Positions 35,690 through 48,356 are shown, numbered from the stretch's first letter. The stretch: 64,000 bases of DNA from Membranipora membranacea (GCA_914767715.1 OU612065.1:39492001-39556000), one strand, 5' to 3'. The notes: a model not told the origin generated them from the sequence alone. Translations and numbers: made by a program.

Positions 35690-37240
35690 TTTGCAAAATG
35701 TTAATTTCTTACAATGGCGCTGTAACACTGTTAAGCCCTAGTATAATTTAGCACTATACATATATTACATATAACCAGTTGGTCAGGAGCTCAGTACCAG
35801 AAGTGCTGCACAGCAGCAATAAGGGAGGTGGAAGAGCGTATGCTAGAGTCGTACTCATACTGCATTCCATGCCCCTATAATGTTGGACAATGATAAACAG
35901 AATTAAAATTGTAAGACATTCATTATTGTACGCTAAACTATCGCTCTTCAAGGTGCCAGATAATTTTATATGATTAGCTTGAAATTGCTAGATAGATACT
36001 GTAATACGGAAAGATTGCTGTGTCATATATTCTCTTCACCCCACCCTCCTAAAACACAAGCAAATACTTTTCACTACATGAGAAGATCCTTCCACTAATT
36101 AATGATCTTTGTCTACACTGAGGACTGTCCTTAATAGCACCACACCCGCACTTTACAAGATTGTTATCGAAAAGTACCACTGACCTTTCACTAGTAAAAA
36201 GGCAAACAAGTGTCAGTTTATCTTTTGGGTTCACTGATGTTAACAATACGAGAAAGAAACAGACTATTTTACTTGAAAGTTATATCCACAATAATATCAT
36301 TAATATCATCAATTCGCGATTTCTGTTGATTCTCCCAGTGCCCCGAATCAAATAAATGGGATATATTATTAAAAACATGTAAAGATGACTGCTTCCACGG
36401 CATTCTTGTGCTATACTAACCACGTAGGCATACGCTGGTAACTGGTAATTCAATTGCCAATGCAAGAAGGAAACGGGAGTGTCAAATGATGGGCAGCAGC
36501 TAAAAGTATCCATTAGGTAGTAGATTTAGCTTGCAAAATTAATTCTGCAAGATTGCTGCCAGGTTTGTGCTGCTTAATCAACAAGGTAAGCCATACATTC
36601 CCATTTTGCAACACCAATCTTGATAACCATGAAATTTACAGGGGGTAACATGTAGCTAACCAGAAGAGAAAAATCTACAAAAGCAAGATCAAGGCTACGG
36701 ATAATTAATATGATAGGAAGATCAGTTTCTCCAAACTATATGTTAAGGGTTCAATCACTTTTTTATTTTCAATAAAAATTCATCAGCTTGCCTGCGGAGC
36801 TGGAGAAAGTCATATGTCAATTAGATAGTTCTGTGATCACTCAATTAATTTCAGATGGTGCCATTGTGTTAACATGGTATGATTGCGCACAAAATGCTTT
36901 TATTGAACAATGTTCCTTAAATTCAACCGGCACCTCATATTTGAGTGAGCGGCATTTGAAAAAAATATAATTATCATGATATATATTATATATGTATAAA
37001 TGATATATCATTTAATGTGCATAAAACTAAGAGAGCACAACAAAAACAGGAAAAATATAAAAAAAAAACATATTGAAACAGGATGCATACAATATTTATA
37101 CATAAATATCTATAAAAGTAGTGAGGCAAGATGATCCATTTTGCTTTGCAGGAGATGACATCATAGTCATCAAAATCTAATTCATTGTAATAAAAAGGAC
37201 GGCAAATATAAATAGAAGGCTTTATTTGCTAATGACAATG
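35690..37240. repeat. duplicated intergenic block, copy C
   Basis: Collinear with 14290-17370 minus the hAT-like element, giving the empty-site allele for that insertion (ccacaataatatcatt at 36288). It ends at the promoter of the intact plus-strand peptide gene. Confidence 0.75.
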
Positions 37241-37247
37241 GGAAGAA

Positions 37248-37306
37248 GGAAAATCCTAATAACTTCCAGTCAATTGACTGCTCTGTAGAGTGTTTTGTAT
37301 ATAAAG
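37248..37306 (+). promoter_or_regulatory. promoter of cationic-peptide gene C: kappaB-like site, conserved block, TATA
   Basis: GGAAAATCCT (37248-37257) is the complement of AGGATTTTCC, a kappaB-like decamer. It is followed by aacttccagtcaattgactg (37261-37280), the block shared with copies A, B and D, then TATATAAAG (37298-37306). The start site should lie near 37328. The order and spacing are the same in all four copies. Rel/NF-kappaB control is an inference. Confidence 0.55.
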
Positions 37307-37673
37307 CAGCTTCATCTATGATTAGCCATCAGTCTTCCATTCCGCAACATCTCAGGAAATCTCTTACTATCTAACTGTAAGTATATGGTTTTGAAACAAA
37401 CTTGGTGACCCTTTTTGGGGCTAGATAGCAGGGAAACTCTTCTAAGAAATCAATCTTGGTATTCAGATTTAAATGCTATATTATATTATAGCTTGTGATG
37501 TAGTATATGTAGATATCCTGACATTTGACATGCATGTCCAACATACGTACAGCGTGATTGTGAAAATATAAAACAAATTAATTTGATCCCTTGCACTGAG
37601 AGATCAGTAATAAATACTATAAGAATGTATTTATGCTCACTCACATATATGCTCTTTGAACTCTTAGGAAAGA

Positions 37674-38096
37674 ATGAAGGTATTCGGACTTGTAACCCTG
37701 TTCATTGCTGCTGTCGGTAAGTTCGGACTTTGTCAATGGCTCTCCTTTGAGTAATGTAGAAATGTGGAATTCAATGTTGTTTAAGATCAGATACAATGCA
37801 TTTAGAGATAACACATTCTTAGTTGACTTATTGTGTAATATACAACATTGCTGAGGTCATAGACAGCTGCAATAAGCAGAAGAGATGAAGCCATTTTAAA
37901 ACACAACCCACAATGTGATAACCTTGCTCCAGTCATCCTGATGTTTACCCGTCCTAACTGGGCCACAATTAACCTCAGTTTGTTTTTATTTTCAGCTGTC
38001 ACTCAGACTGAGGCTGGAATCTTTAGCTCCATCAAAAAAGCTGTAACCAGTCCAGTTGGTAAAGTTGTAACATCTGTTATATTTAAAAAAAAATAA
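37674..38096 (+). CDS. cationic secreted peptide, 47 residues (copy C, intact)
   Basis: Three exons: 5' non-coding (about 37328-37376, donor aact|gtaagt), signal exon (37668-37716, acceptor ctcttag, ATG 37674-37676, donor gtcg|gtaagt, phase 1) and mature exon (37996-38096, acceptor ttttcag, TAA at the end). AATAAA is at 38173-38178. The signal is MKVFGLVTLFIAAV; a short VTQTEA spacer follows, then a segment that starts GIFSSIKKAVTSPVGKVV and ends in three lysines. The last 26 residues have six lysines, no acidic residue and no cysteine, and can form an amphipathic helix, like linear antimicrobial peptides. I know of no named family with this sequence. Antimicrobial action is inferred from composition, promoter and duplication pattern. 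Confidence 0.7.
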
Positions 38097-38829
38097 GTGT
38101 TTGTTTTTTCCCTTGACAATATCATGTGAGATCTCAGTCAGACTGATAGTAGACGTTTTGATTGTAGACATGAATAAAACATGGTAATTATGAACAAGAA
38201 AAGACTTATACATATTATTTTCTTTATTCATCCACTTTATTAACTGACAAAGATTATTGGAGGAGTTTTGCGTATAAGACAGTGTGGTACATCAAGTAGT
38301 AAGGCCTCTGTTTACAGCAAAACTATGTTTGCTGAAACAGAGAGCTTTAATCATCTTTCTTAAGTGATTCAGATATCATTGTGATTCTGAAGCCTATTTT
38401 GAAGAGAAGTCAAGTTTACAATAATCACGCTGCAAAGAATTCATAATTACTGATGCCAAAGTAGAATTATCTGAAAGCGAAACAAAGTGCAAGAGCATAA
38501 TACTTGAATACAAGTAATAATGCAATTCAATCATAATTGGTCCTTGTTGAAACAACTGGCAAAATCACAAAATCTTAGTCCTCAAAATGATCAATAGTTC
38601 TTGAGAATGCAAGGAAAATCAGTAACAGTTGAATAAAGGGCAGAACAGTTACAAAGCGGATGAGATCAATTTGGGAGGTGGATTGCTTAGTGATTGTCAT
38701 TTACAATAATAGCTGTTGATGATGGTTTCTGCTGTCTTTAGGTTCTCTTTTTCATGGTTCACAACAAATGTAGTCTCAGTTCACTCCTAAATATGAACAT
38801 TTTCATTACGAATATCCACTATTATCTTC

Positions 38830-39368
38830 TTAACGCCATAAAAAACTAAGATTTCTAGTACATAATTTTGATATTTTATTAACGTCTACAATAAAAACTA
38901 CTACCTTCAGTTTGTCTGAGATTATTATATACAAAGGCAAAATACACTTATTCTTTTTCAATAAAATGCTTGTTGCAATTTTACCAACGGGACTGTTTAC
39001 AGCTTTTTTGATGGAGCTGAAGATACCAGCCTCCGTCTGAGTGATAGCTGAAAATGAAATGAATTTGAATCACAATTGTGCTTGATTGTGGACCAGTTTG
39101 CATCGGCAAAATCAGCATTTCTGGAGCAAGGTAATCACATGGCAGTTCTTCATGAGTGTAAAAACGCATATTTCTCTGTTGATTGCAGCTATGAAATAAA
39201 CTACATCATGCTGTTTTTCAAATAAAAATTTGACCAAAAACAATCAATGCAAGTATGCAATGCAGCTGATCTTGAACCACAACTATAGTACTCAAACTAA
39301 AGTCATTGATTAAGTCCAAACTTACCGACAGCAGCAATGAACAGGGTTACAAGTCCAAATACCTTCAT
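38830..39368 (-). CDS. cationic secreted peptide, copy D (3' end shifted)
   Basis: Minus-strand paralogue, tail to tail with copy C. The signal exon (39326-39374, ATG 39366-39368) gives the same MKVFGLVTLFIAAV, with one silent change. The mature exon starts at 39047 after ttttcag and reads ITQTEAGIFSSIKKAVNSPV, then GKIATSILLKKN. A one-base difference in the terminal A-run, compared with copy C, puts the TAA out of frame. The frame then stays open to TAA at 38830-38832, about 43 bases past AATAAA (38875-38880). So this copy is either damaged at its end, makes a longer product or non-stop mRNA, or has a sequencing error in the homopolymer. Confidence 0.6.
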
Positions 39369-39669
39369 TCTTTCCTAAAAGTGCAAAGAGGGTATGCTGT
39401 GGTCAAATGGAAATACCTTCATTTAGTATTATTTAATACTGCTATTGCATTTTGTGGAGTAAAAATGATAACGTTTTTTTTTTCATTTCGCGTTCACATT
39501 TTGAATATGTAGTACACAATGTTAATTTCAGAATAACATTAATATCACATCTAGCAACAATATAATGTCCAATCTTAGACTGAGCGTCTTCATTTATTTG
39601 TTGCAGGAGTTTCTCTGCTTCACACCCCAAAAGGGCCATAAAACTTGTTTAAAAAAATTGCATACTCAC

Positions 39670-39789
39670 AGTTGGATAGTTTGGAGAATTCTTGAATTGT
39701 TGATAATGCAAGACTGATGGCTTTTCTTAGCTGAAGCTGCTTTATATCCTACAGGGCTGTCCATTGACTGGAAGTCATTAGGATTTCCC
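39670..39789 (-). promoter_or_regulatory. promoter and 5' exon of copy D
   Basis: The minus-strand order is: kappaB-like AGGATTTCCC on the plus strand at 39780-39789, conserved gacttccagtcaatggacag block (about 39757-39776), GATATAAAGCAGC (39741-39748 core), start near 39712, and a 5' exon ending ccaact|gtgagt at 39670. Layout as in copies A and C. Confidence 0.55.
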
Positions 39790-40313
39790 TTTTTCTCATC
39801 GCCCTGATTGAATGAAACTTTCTATTCATACTTCCTGTCCTTCACCATTAACCTACATGGTGGTAAAAAATGTTGGCTATGTGAGGACTTTGCAGTCGTT
39901 TCCGACAAATAAACAAATATCATATCATTGCGTTAATACTGAGATGATTCTCATATTCATCCTGTTTCAACATATTTCAACATCCTATTTTTGACATGCT
40001 CCCTATGGTATTTGAACGTCGTTTCTGACTTTCAAAAACCCCTGAATTCAGGAACAAATCTAAGAAAATTTCTGACAGAAGATAGTTACTACTTCTCTAT
40101 GGAGTTTCAATTTGGTTGCTAGTTCATAGTATGAGAAAAAGTGATACTCACAGTTGAGGTGCTGTATTGAAGCATTATTCACACTAACCTACCGTGTTTA
40201 ATAGCAGCACCTACTAAAACGCATTTCAAACATGAAAGTGTTCAGAGAAGTAAATCATGAACTTATGAAAGTCTTCATTACAAAATAAAGTGCAGTTCTA
40301 AAAGAGCAATAAA

Positions 40314-40328
40314 CCCCCCCCCCCCCCC
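40314..40328. repeat. poly-C run (15)
   Basis: Fifteen consecutive C on the plus strand. Such runs are prone to length error and can form G-rich structures on the other strand. Confidence 0.9.
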
Positions 40329-40329
40329 G

Positions 40330-43300
40330 TCACTGGCGACAGGTGTTGTATGAATGGCGGCATTGTTGTTAAAAAAACAATACAGCATTGTTGTTAAATA
40401 CAATACAGCATTGTTATACAGCCAATATCCTTAGAAATCCTTTGTTGGATCAGACTAAGTACCTAAACTATGCATTAGCATGCAACATGGGTTGCACCAA
40501 CAAACCCTCAACTATGAATTTTTCATAAAACTGGCTATTGGCCTTTTAGACTACTGGACTTTTTCTGTAATGTAAAAATTGTAAGGCAACCTAATGGAAT
40601 TTCCAATTAAATCATTAATAATGTTTCGAATTATAATTATTAGGTGTAGAAAGACTGATCTTACTACCACACAAATTCAGGTTTTGCATAATATATTCAA
40701 GTCTCACAGGCTCGGGTTTAACATCAAAATTGAATATATAATATTCTTAAAACCCTCTTCTCAATTTCAATTATTTCATATAAATAAATATCTTAGCTGA
40801 GGATCCTCATAATTAAATCAGTACCACAAAATTGTAAAAATATCGATTCAACTGCACTACCTACTAATCAGAGTTGTCCCTTAATTATCAAGCACATTTG
40901 GCAGTCTGTTGATTTGCTTCCATCCATACTTATGATGAATTATTTTCGACATTACCCCTCTGGAAATCAAAATAAAGCAGGCTGGTATTGACTCATTGTA
41001 TTGTCTGGTTCATATCAATATGCTCTTAAGTTCAAACACATATATCACACTAACATTGTTAATCAGATGCCTGATCTCATCAACCAACCAAATGATCACA
41101 AACACAGAGAGATTTTATTTTGCCACCCAAGTATTGAGCTTTCATTCCAAACCAGAGAGACTGGGACAACTCCGCTGTTCCACTTTAATACTTTCATACT
41201 AGTGTAAAATAAACATGGCAATTAACATTCTAAAAACCAAGTACCAGTGTGTCCTGAATAAATTAAACATGACGGCCTTTTGTAGTTTCAGGATGTCACA
41301 AAAGACGTACAGAAAGTTTTTTTTTTTTAGGAATTGATTCGCCTCTACTCCAGCCTGGTGATGGGGAGGTACGTAATGTTTGCTACAATATTTGTGGAGT
41401 TTCTGTGGCGGGGGATTATATATCGGAAAATAAAATGTAGCGGTTGGTGTTGTGGTCTAGAAACCTACCTGGTGTAACTCGAATGCAATGAGGGGCCTGA
41501 GACATCCTATCTTCTCAAATCAACCCACTTGTGATTATTTTGAACAAACAGTTCTGTCACAACCCTTCCATCAATGGTGTAAGGAAATTGAGAGTATAGT
41601 TGGGACATTCCGATCATTCAGTGAGAGCCCCATGTTTTTTTCCATGGGTTTCCATTACCACCCCATGTGCACTCCACAAAATCTAAATTCTCAGTAGCAC
41701 AAAACACAAGGTTCAAGGTACATAAAAACACCCAAGGATACTCAAAAGTGTAATTAATTTGATTTCCTACTTGAGGCTTGGTTCTAAACTGATCAACCAG
41801 TCTTGAAATAACCCTCGATCCGTCTTGACGACTGGCAATTACTTTTTTGATAGCTGTATTCCCTGTACAACACCAAACCTGACCAATGGGATGGTAAAAT
41901 GGAAAAGATGGTTTTTCCAAAATGTCAAGCTAAGTCCAACAATGCACGCCTCATCACTGCACACAAGGCATCTAGTATGATTTTGTCTTGATTTAAGTTG
42001 ATGAAAGTATAGCTTAGGCGCACGATTTTGTCTGAATTGGTTTTTGAGACATAACACATCGCAAATGTTCCCCTGAAAATCATCTGTTACATAGAGAGAA
42101 AGAAATCTGAATAATTTTATTAGTACTAAAACACAGGTTAGTTATGTCTGAAAATGAGTTCTATTTATATGATAATGTTCTGAATGTTGCTAGCTTGAAT
42201 TTCTGTTAATGTAAAGGCTATTTTAAAACATCTAAACACTTAGAATTGACAACACTCACACACAATACCAGCAGCATTGTATAGCGTTATGCCAAATCAC
42301 TCCATTCATAAAAGGACGTACTCGGATTGAATTGATTATTTTTTCCAACTGATCAGAGATATCTGGATAATTTATTGCATGGTCGTTCTCTAGAAATATA
42401 TACAAATTTCTGCAGATTCAGTTTATCTGACAATATCATAGATAATTGCAAAAAAAGACTTTTAAGATGACAAACACAAAAACTAAGTGTAATGTCATGG
42501 CGTTGCGCTGTTAGCTGCAGATCAACAATCTAGGTAAGTGATTTTTAATTTCTATGAAAGGCTAGTGATATCAGTGAACTACATCCAGAGTATTGACTCT
42601 AAATATTGAGAGCTTTTATCACAAGTTAAAGATATGTACTGAAAGGTTGATTATGGAAAAAGTTGTCTCCCCCTGTTTAACATGAGTGAAATTCCATCAA
42701 ACCCCCCTTGTGATTCCTGTTCTGAGGGTGGAATACGAAAATATAAAACTTCTTCTCAATAATGTATGAAACTTAGCTTTTACACTTTTAACATGGATTT
42801 CGACCCCGAGATCCCCGACTAAAAGTGACCATAATTATTATTATTAAATATGAATCGCAATGAAACGAATTTCAGGATGTCCCCAACATGTCTTCCGGAG
42901 CTTTGTAAGTCTGGTCAGCCTTAGATGTAATAATACAAAGAATTAAAGTGGAAAATCCAATACAGGTTATTATATCATACAGGCTACAGATTTAATATAG
43001 AATATAGCTGAGCCAAACCGGCCTGGCCAAATTACGAAAATAAATGAAATACTGAAAAACAACTTGGATGTTTAAAAAATATAAACATTAAATAATATAA
43101 CTAAAAAATAAATATTAGCGATCAAGTGAAGTGACACTGACTTTTTGATGTTTAGTAGGATGAGTTTACAATCATATTGGTATGTACAAACGCAGTTATG
43201 ACCATCATTTGAAATCATTACACTGGTGGGTTATTTTGGAATATACTCAAACTAAATGACTGTAACGCCAAAGTCTTTGTGACATGATGGATTTGCTGTT

Positions 43301-43590
43301 GTTTTGTGTGGTAGGAAGAGAAGCTTCCCTCCTACATGCAATTACAGGAATTTGAACGTCAAACATTTTTTGAATCTATTGGTCTTGAATGGAAATGCCA
43401 TAGTTAGTTTTATATTCACTTTCCTTTTGGGAATTAATATCAGCTAGTTTTGCTGTGATAACAGGATAGGATCATGCAAACTATTCCATCCAGGACCTCA
43501 AATTTGAGCTTTGAACTTTTTTTGCTCAGTTACTACTCTTAAAATTTTTAAACACTTGTTCTTTAATTCAGTGATTTTTGCAAGATGGAC
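40330..43590. other. no gene recognised
   Basis: The only protein-like stretch is on the minus strand at 41690-42057, where NHTRCLVCSDEACIVGL and RLVDQFRTKPQVG occur in different frames; it might be a decayed exon or transposon. I do not recognise it. Confidence 0.4.
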
Positions 43591-43599
43591 TATGGTGTG

Positions 43600-43900
43600 C
43601 AAAATACTAAGGAAGTAAGGTCATAAAAAAGATGTGTATAATAAGGGATGGCAATAAAAGTAACTTATTATATTATTGAAAATGTATGTATCTTTCCCTT
43701 GACTATATTATGTGAAACATTAAACTCAAACTGAAGTTTTATTGTAGACAATAAATACAACATGGTTATGTGCTAGAAAACATTGTTTATTCTTTAATGG
43801 TGTTAGGAAGATAAAAGTGGATATTCGCAATGAAAATGTCCATATTTATTGGTTATCATTGATACTTCATTTGTTGTGTACTGTGGGGAAGTGAGAGTGA
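43600..43900 (+). pseudogene. relic of a cationic-peptide gene 3' end (copy E)
   Basis: 43630-43770 resembles the end of the mature exon and 3' UTR of copies C and D (tattattgaaaatgtatgta, cccttgactatattatgtga, attgtagacaataaatacaa), and 43790-43870 resembles their downstream flank. No signal exon can be found upstream. Confidence 0.45.
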
Positions 43901-46690
43901 GATGCTGTGGCATGAAATTGAATGAATGAAATAGACTATAGAAGGTGCTGTTGCAACACATAGCAGATGATCCTCAAACCTGTGTTGCTTAATCAGAGAG
44001 TAATATAAATCTCTGGTAGTAATTGAGATGTCATTTTGAATCAGATATCACTGTGATTTCGTAGCATTTATTGAAAATAAGTTGGCCTTGACAATGATTT
44101 AGGCGGGGAAGAATTGACAGTCATCCTTGTCATGTACCAAAATCAAAGCAGAATTCTCCAAAGCAAGAAAAGTTATTATTAGTGGTCATGAAAGAGCATA
44201 ATGCAAGTATACTCACAATATTTTGAGAAGGGCCTTACATAATTTGCCTTCACCGACAAAATAGAATAAGACAATGAAATTGACAATAGTGAAGTTATGG
44301 TTGTATTAATGCCAGAACAATGTCAATACAGATGATGATGGAAATCGCTAAGTAATAAATAATTATTTTATATATGAAAAACATCCTCTCTTATGTGGAA
44401 TTTAGAACAAGTGTGCCACAATTGAATAGAATCATCATTAGTGATAATCGTAACAATTAATTTTCATAAATCATAGATACATTTATGACGAGATTCAATC
44501 TCAATGTTATAGATGGTGGAAATATTTACTAATGAGGATCATATAAACTGCTTACTGACTGTTCAATAATATGAGCGAATGAAAAGCATTGTAATCTGAC
44601 CTGTCCTGTAAGAGCAAATCTGCCACAAACTGTCAAATAATTTAGCTAATCATGTAACATTATGTATAAAAAAGTCATTTGATATCCACAATGACTTCAG
44701 ATGAAAGCGCTTATCATCTGGTTGTTAGGACTGAAAGTTGTGTATTGTATCTGAATAACTGAGCAAAAAGCTATTTGCTGCAGATTATATGGCAGTTGAG
44801 ATTTACTGATGGGCCATACGTAGGTCAACACCTAACTATACTGTACTATGATGTATTATTGTGACGATTGATCTCACAAAATGATAGTGTTTGTTCAGAA
44901 GACCAGGCTGATGTCATATGAAAATTTATAAAGCCATTTCTGTATCATATTCAATATCCAAATGCCAATAAAGTGACAGTGACAGCCTAAACTGGCCCGG
45001 CCGAATAGAGGAAATAGATGAAAAATAAGAAAACTTGGTTGCTATAATCAGTGAGCAAGTGAGTGGTAAATATTCTAGGGTTGAAATGATCTTAACAAAC
45101 AATCCATATTTCTTTGCGCTCAAATCACAAGTTGTTCCCTGCGGAAGTTTGGAGTTATATCTCTTCAACCACGATCACAGTTGCATCATCAGTAAGCATG
45201 CAAGGACCTCATATTAAAAAAGAGTAATGAATCACATATGCAAATAGTACCTGCCACGACTCATACTACAGATGCTAAAATCAAACTCAATCAATTTTAT
45301 TGGAACCGGAGGAATGTCTCCTTCGATGATGAGCGTATTGTAGGATTTACGTTGTCTTGTGATATAAGCGCATGACTCTCATGAATATCAAATTTGAAAT
45401 TTATGTTTTTTCCGATATGCTTTTAAAGTGTGACAATGATGACAAATACTTTATTTGGCTAATAGGACCATGTATTCTAAAAGTTAAACCTCTTGCATGG
45501 GATAATGAAAATATATCAATTAAATATCTGTGCTGGTAAGTTTGAAATGAAGGATAAAAAAAATAACAATGTAAAAATACTTTTAGCCAATCAGGTAATT
45601 GACTTGATGAATTCAAAATATCACTAAGTATAAGATGGATCACACACGAGTGTCAAATTGTGATTCCCTTGGCCAAGGGTCCAGTATAGTGCTCAGATCA
45701 CTGCTGATGCAGTCAATATTGTACAAGAAATATCTTACCAGTTCCTACAACTTGCTGCCTTTTTTTCCGGTCAAGTGTTATGGAATTTCCAATCCAGATT
45801 GCTCTGGTATTAATTATTATGGTTTTGCCAGGTGTCTGGTACTGAAATGTGGTTATTAAATATTAATTGGTTGATAATTGCTGTTCTAATTTTCCGTCAA
45901 TTTTTGCCCTGTCGCGCTCTTCAGAAATGAAATATGTTATCCCTGACTTTAATATATTATGTATTTTTTAAGGTTATGATATCAATGTTGACCGATTTTG
46001 ACATTTTATATATTGTTGGAAAGTTAATCGAACACTCATTCTGAAAATATTTATTTCAACATGTCGTCGTGTCATGGCGTTGTGCTATTTTTATAAAAGG
46101 CAGGATAATCATCTTTGAGGAGGATTATTAAGGACGATGTTGTGCAGATGCTTTGGTTCATATAAGGCTTTCGATTGCATAATGTTTACAAGACCCCTCT
46201 GAAGCACCCAAGAGGGTGTATGACTGTCTGTGTGTCCCTTGTCTTACTCTTATAATTTCCTTGTATAGTTAATCCTCAACTGAATCTAATCTAACTATTT
46301 GCTCTATCATCAACAAAGACTGCTTGAGTTGAACTCTTTTTGGGCTCAACACCCACTCCCCCTTCCTCCACCTCTCTCTCCAACCCACCCACCATCAACA
46401 AAACACAAGATCACTGGGTCTTCCAGAGGTTGGTCCGTTTATAAACAGCATTAGAGCTAGCAAAGTTTGTAGCTGGCTCCATTGATTATTGTAATCTAAA
46501 ACACAAATCTGTGACTTTAAGAAGATGATACTGATAGTTGCTGGTATTTACATGTTAGCTCAGTGGGTCGATGTGCATATAGTGTCAAATATCCAGCTGC
46601 GGACATCATATTTTGCAGACCAATCAAGTTCTTTATGTGATGAAATCAGAATATTTGTGGTTGTACGATGGATTACTTTGACATACGGTG
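43900..46690. other. no gene recognised
   Basis: AT-rich. Short open frames only, without domains or splice-bounded coding. Confidence 0.45.
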
Positions 46691-46696
46691 CAGTCT

Positions 46697-47305
46697 AGTT
46701 CTTAAAGACATACTTTAGGGCTGATATTTTGTATCACATCTTATTCTCCATATTTAATTCTATCATGTGAGCGATTTCCAGCTGTAGAATCCAAATATTG
46801 AGGAAGTTATGGTCTCTCAAACTTTTTAAGTGACTGCAGTCAATCGGCACAACTTGTGGGATGACAGGGATCACAGATAAGAAGATAATCAAATTCAGAC
46901 TTCGATGGGACTCGAACCCGGGTTTTCATTCCAGCAGGCTCCGCTGCTACTACCGTACCACTGGGTATTGCTCTGTGAGTGTGGTGAAAATATAGCTCAG
47001 TGTTAACGGCTTTGCCTGCTGGGCCATTTGGACCTGGATTTGAGACCCTCTATATCCCTGAACATTTTGATTATCATCCTATCTATTAGTATATCATAAT
47101 AAGTATGACGCGTTGTGGCGTCCCACAAGGTGTGCCCGTTTATTGCCAATGCCATTTGAAGGTGATCACCTTGAAAGTTTGAGATATCATAACTTCCTTA
47201 ATATTTGGTTTCTAAAGCTGAAAATCGTTCACATGATAGAATGAACTAAATTGAGAATAAGATTGGATACAAAATAGCAGCCTAAAAGAAATTCTTTAAG
47301 GTCAG
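46697..47305. mobile_element. foldback element with about 180-bp inverted arms and tRNA-like loop
   Basis: 46697-46870 is repeated in reverse at 47118-47305: cttaaagacatactttaggg with ccttaaagaatttcttttagg, and tctatcatgtgagcgatttc with its near-complement at 47225-47245. The loop holds two tRNA-like pieces: minus-strand ggttcgagtcc (46908-46919) with tacccagtggta, and plus-strand tatagctcagtgttaacgg at 46992. Neither folds as a complete tRNA. Confidence 0.7.
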
Positions 47306-47599
47306 ATAATCTTTTGTTTAAATATTAAGCATTGATATTTCAAGTTATTTTGAGAAGTATAATAAATTAAGGGTAGGGTAGCTCTAAAAAACTTGAACTG
47401 ATTTTCTCCTATTCAAATGAAAAAAAAAAAGATATTTGATATCCGCACTGCTGTCTGGGGAGTGCCTAGGCTTTTTTTTGTAATAAATTTGCTCTCATAT
47501 CCTTTTATGATGGCATGTGTCGCTTCATATATGTGAAGAAACTGATACCCGCTCATAGCATTCCTAATAACTCCTATATACTTTGTTTCATAGCATAAT

Positions 47600-47885
47600 A
47601 TTTTTTAGAATCAATAGGATGACAGAATGAGGAAAAGGAAATAAGCAAATGATCAAATTAAAGTAACTTGAAGCAGAGGGTTTTAATTCAGGATAAGTGT
47701 TTTGAGAAATGATGGGTGTCAAAACCACGATGAGAATAGACATGATAGGACCATAGGTACATTAGTTGATGAACTTGGCAAAAAATATGTCCTTGATGAT
47801 GATCAATCGAATGTTGCTGGCATGAAACTTAGACACTTGATTTCTTTCACCCCTATCCGTGGGTTCCATATAATATGAGGTGGGA
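47600..47885 (+). repeat. dispersed copy of the inverted-repeat outer end
   Basis: Shares aggatgacagaatgaggaaaagg, ttttgagaaatgatgggt and the ccctatccgtgggttcc stretch with 1780-2000 and, inverted, with 9930-10140. It ends where a SINE begins. Confidence 0.7.
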
Positions 47886-47990
47886 CTTGATCCTATAACC
47901 TTCGACACTTACATGTTTGAGTCCGGCGCTCTAACCAACTGAGCCACCTCCTACTCCTCTAACCAACTGAGCCACCTGTGCATTCAATAA
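47886..47990 (-). mobile_element. tRNA-derived SINE head, with a duplicated 5' end
   Basis: The minus strand reads taggaggtggctcagttggttagagcgcc..., the same head as the SINEs at 17485 and 34864. The A-box region occurs twice in tandem (ctctaaccaactgagccacct at 47928 and 47957). The B box is decayed. Confidence 0.7.
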
Positions 47991-48231
47991 GCAGTGTCTA
48001 TGGTCCAATTTTCAATAACCTTATGTGATAATACAATTTATGTAAACAAGTCAAAGTCAGGTGGTTCCAGAACTTTTTCGACTATTCACTAGTCACTGAG
48101 AGAAAAAAAATTGTAATTTGACGAAAGTCTCATAGAATACTGAAAACAAGATATAGGTCCTTTTTCATTTGTTATTCTTTTCATGCTGGTTAAATGATAT
48201 GGAAATAAAAATATGGTTGATTTTCAATATA

Positions 48232-48237
48232 TTTATT
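48232..48237 (-). terminator. polyadenylation signal of the sulfatase gene
   Basis: AATAAA on the minus strand, about 120 bases past the stop codon at 48357. Confidence 0.65.
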
Positions 48238-48356
48238 GTTTCAAGAGACTATTAAAAAACAGGTAATGATATAAAAAAAAAACGCACATTATTGTTATGC
48301 TCACTGCACAAGAGCTAAAGAATACCTTACGCTTCTGTATAATCATCAAGTTCAAC

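Noticed and set aside
41488-42057. Possible cysteine-containing exon
   Set aside because: Coding-like pieces lie in different frames with no clear splice sites, and no family is recognised.
46908-46975. Possible functional tRNA gene on the minus strand
   Set aside because: It has A- and B-box similarity but the acceptor stem does not pair; better explained as a SINE head.
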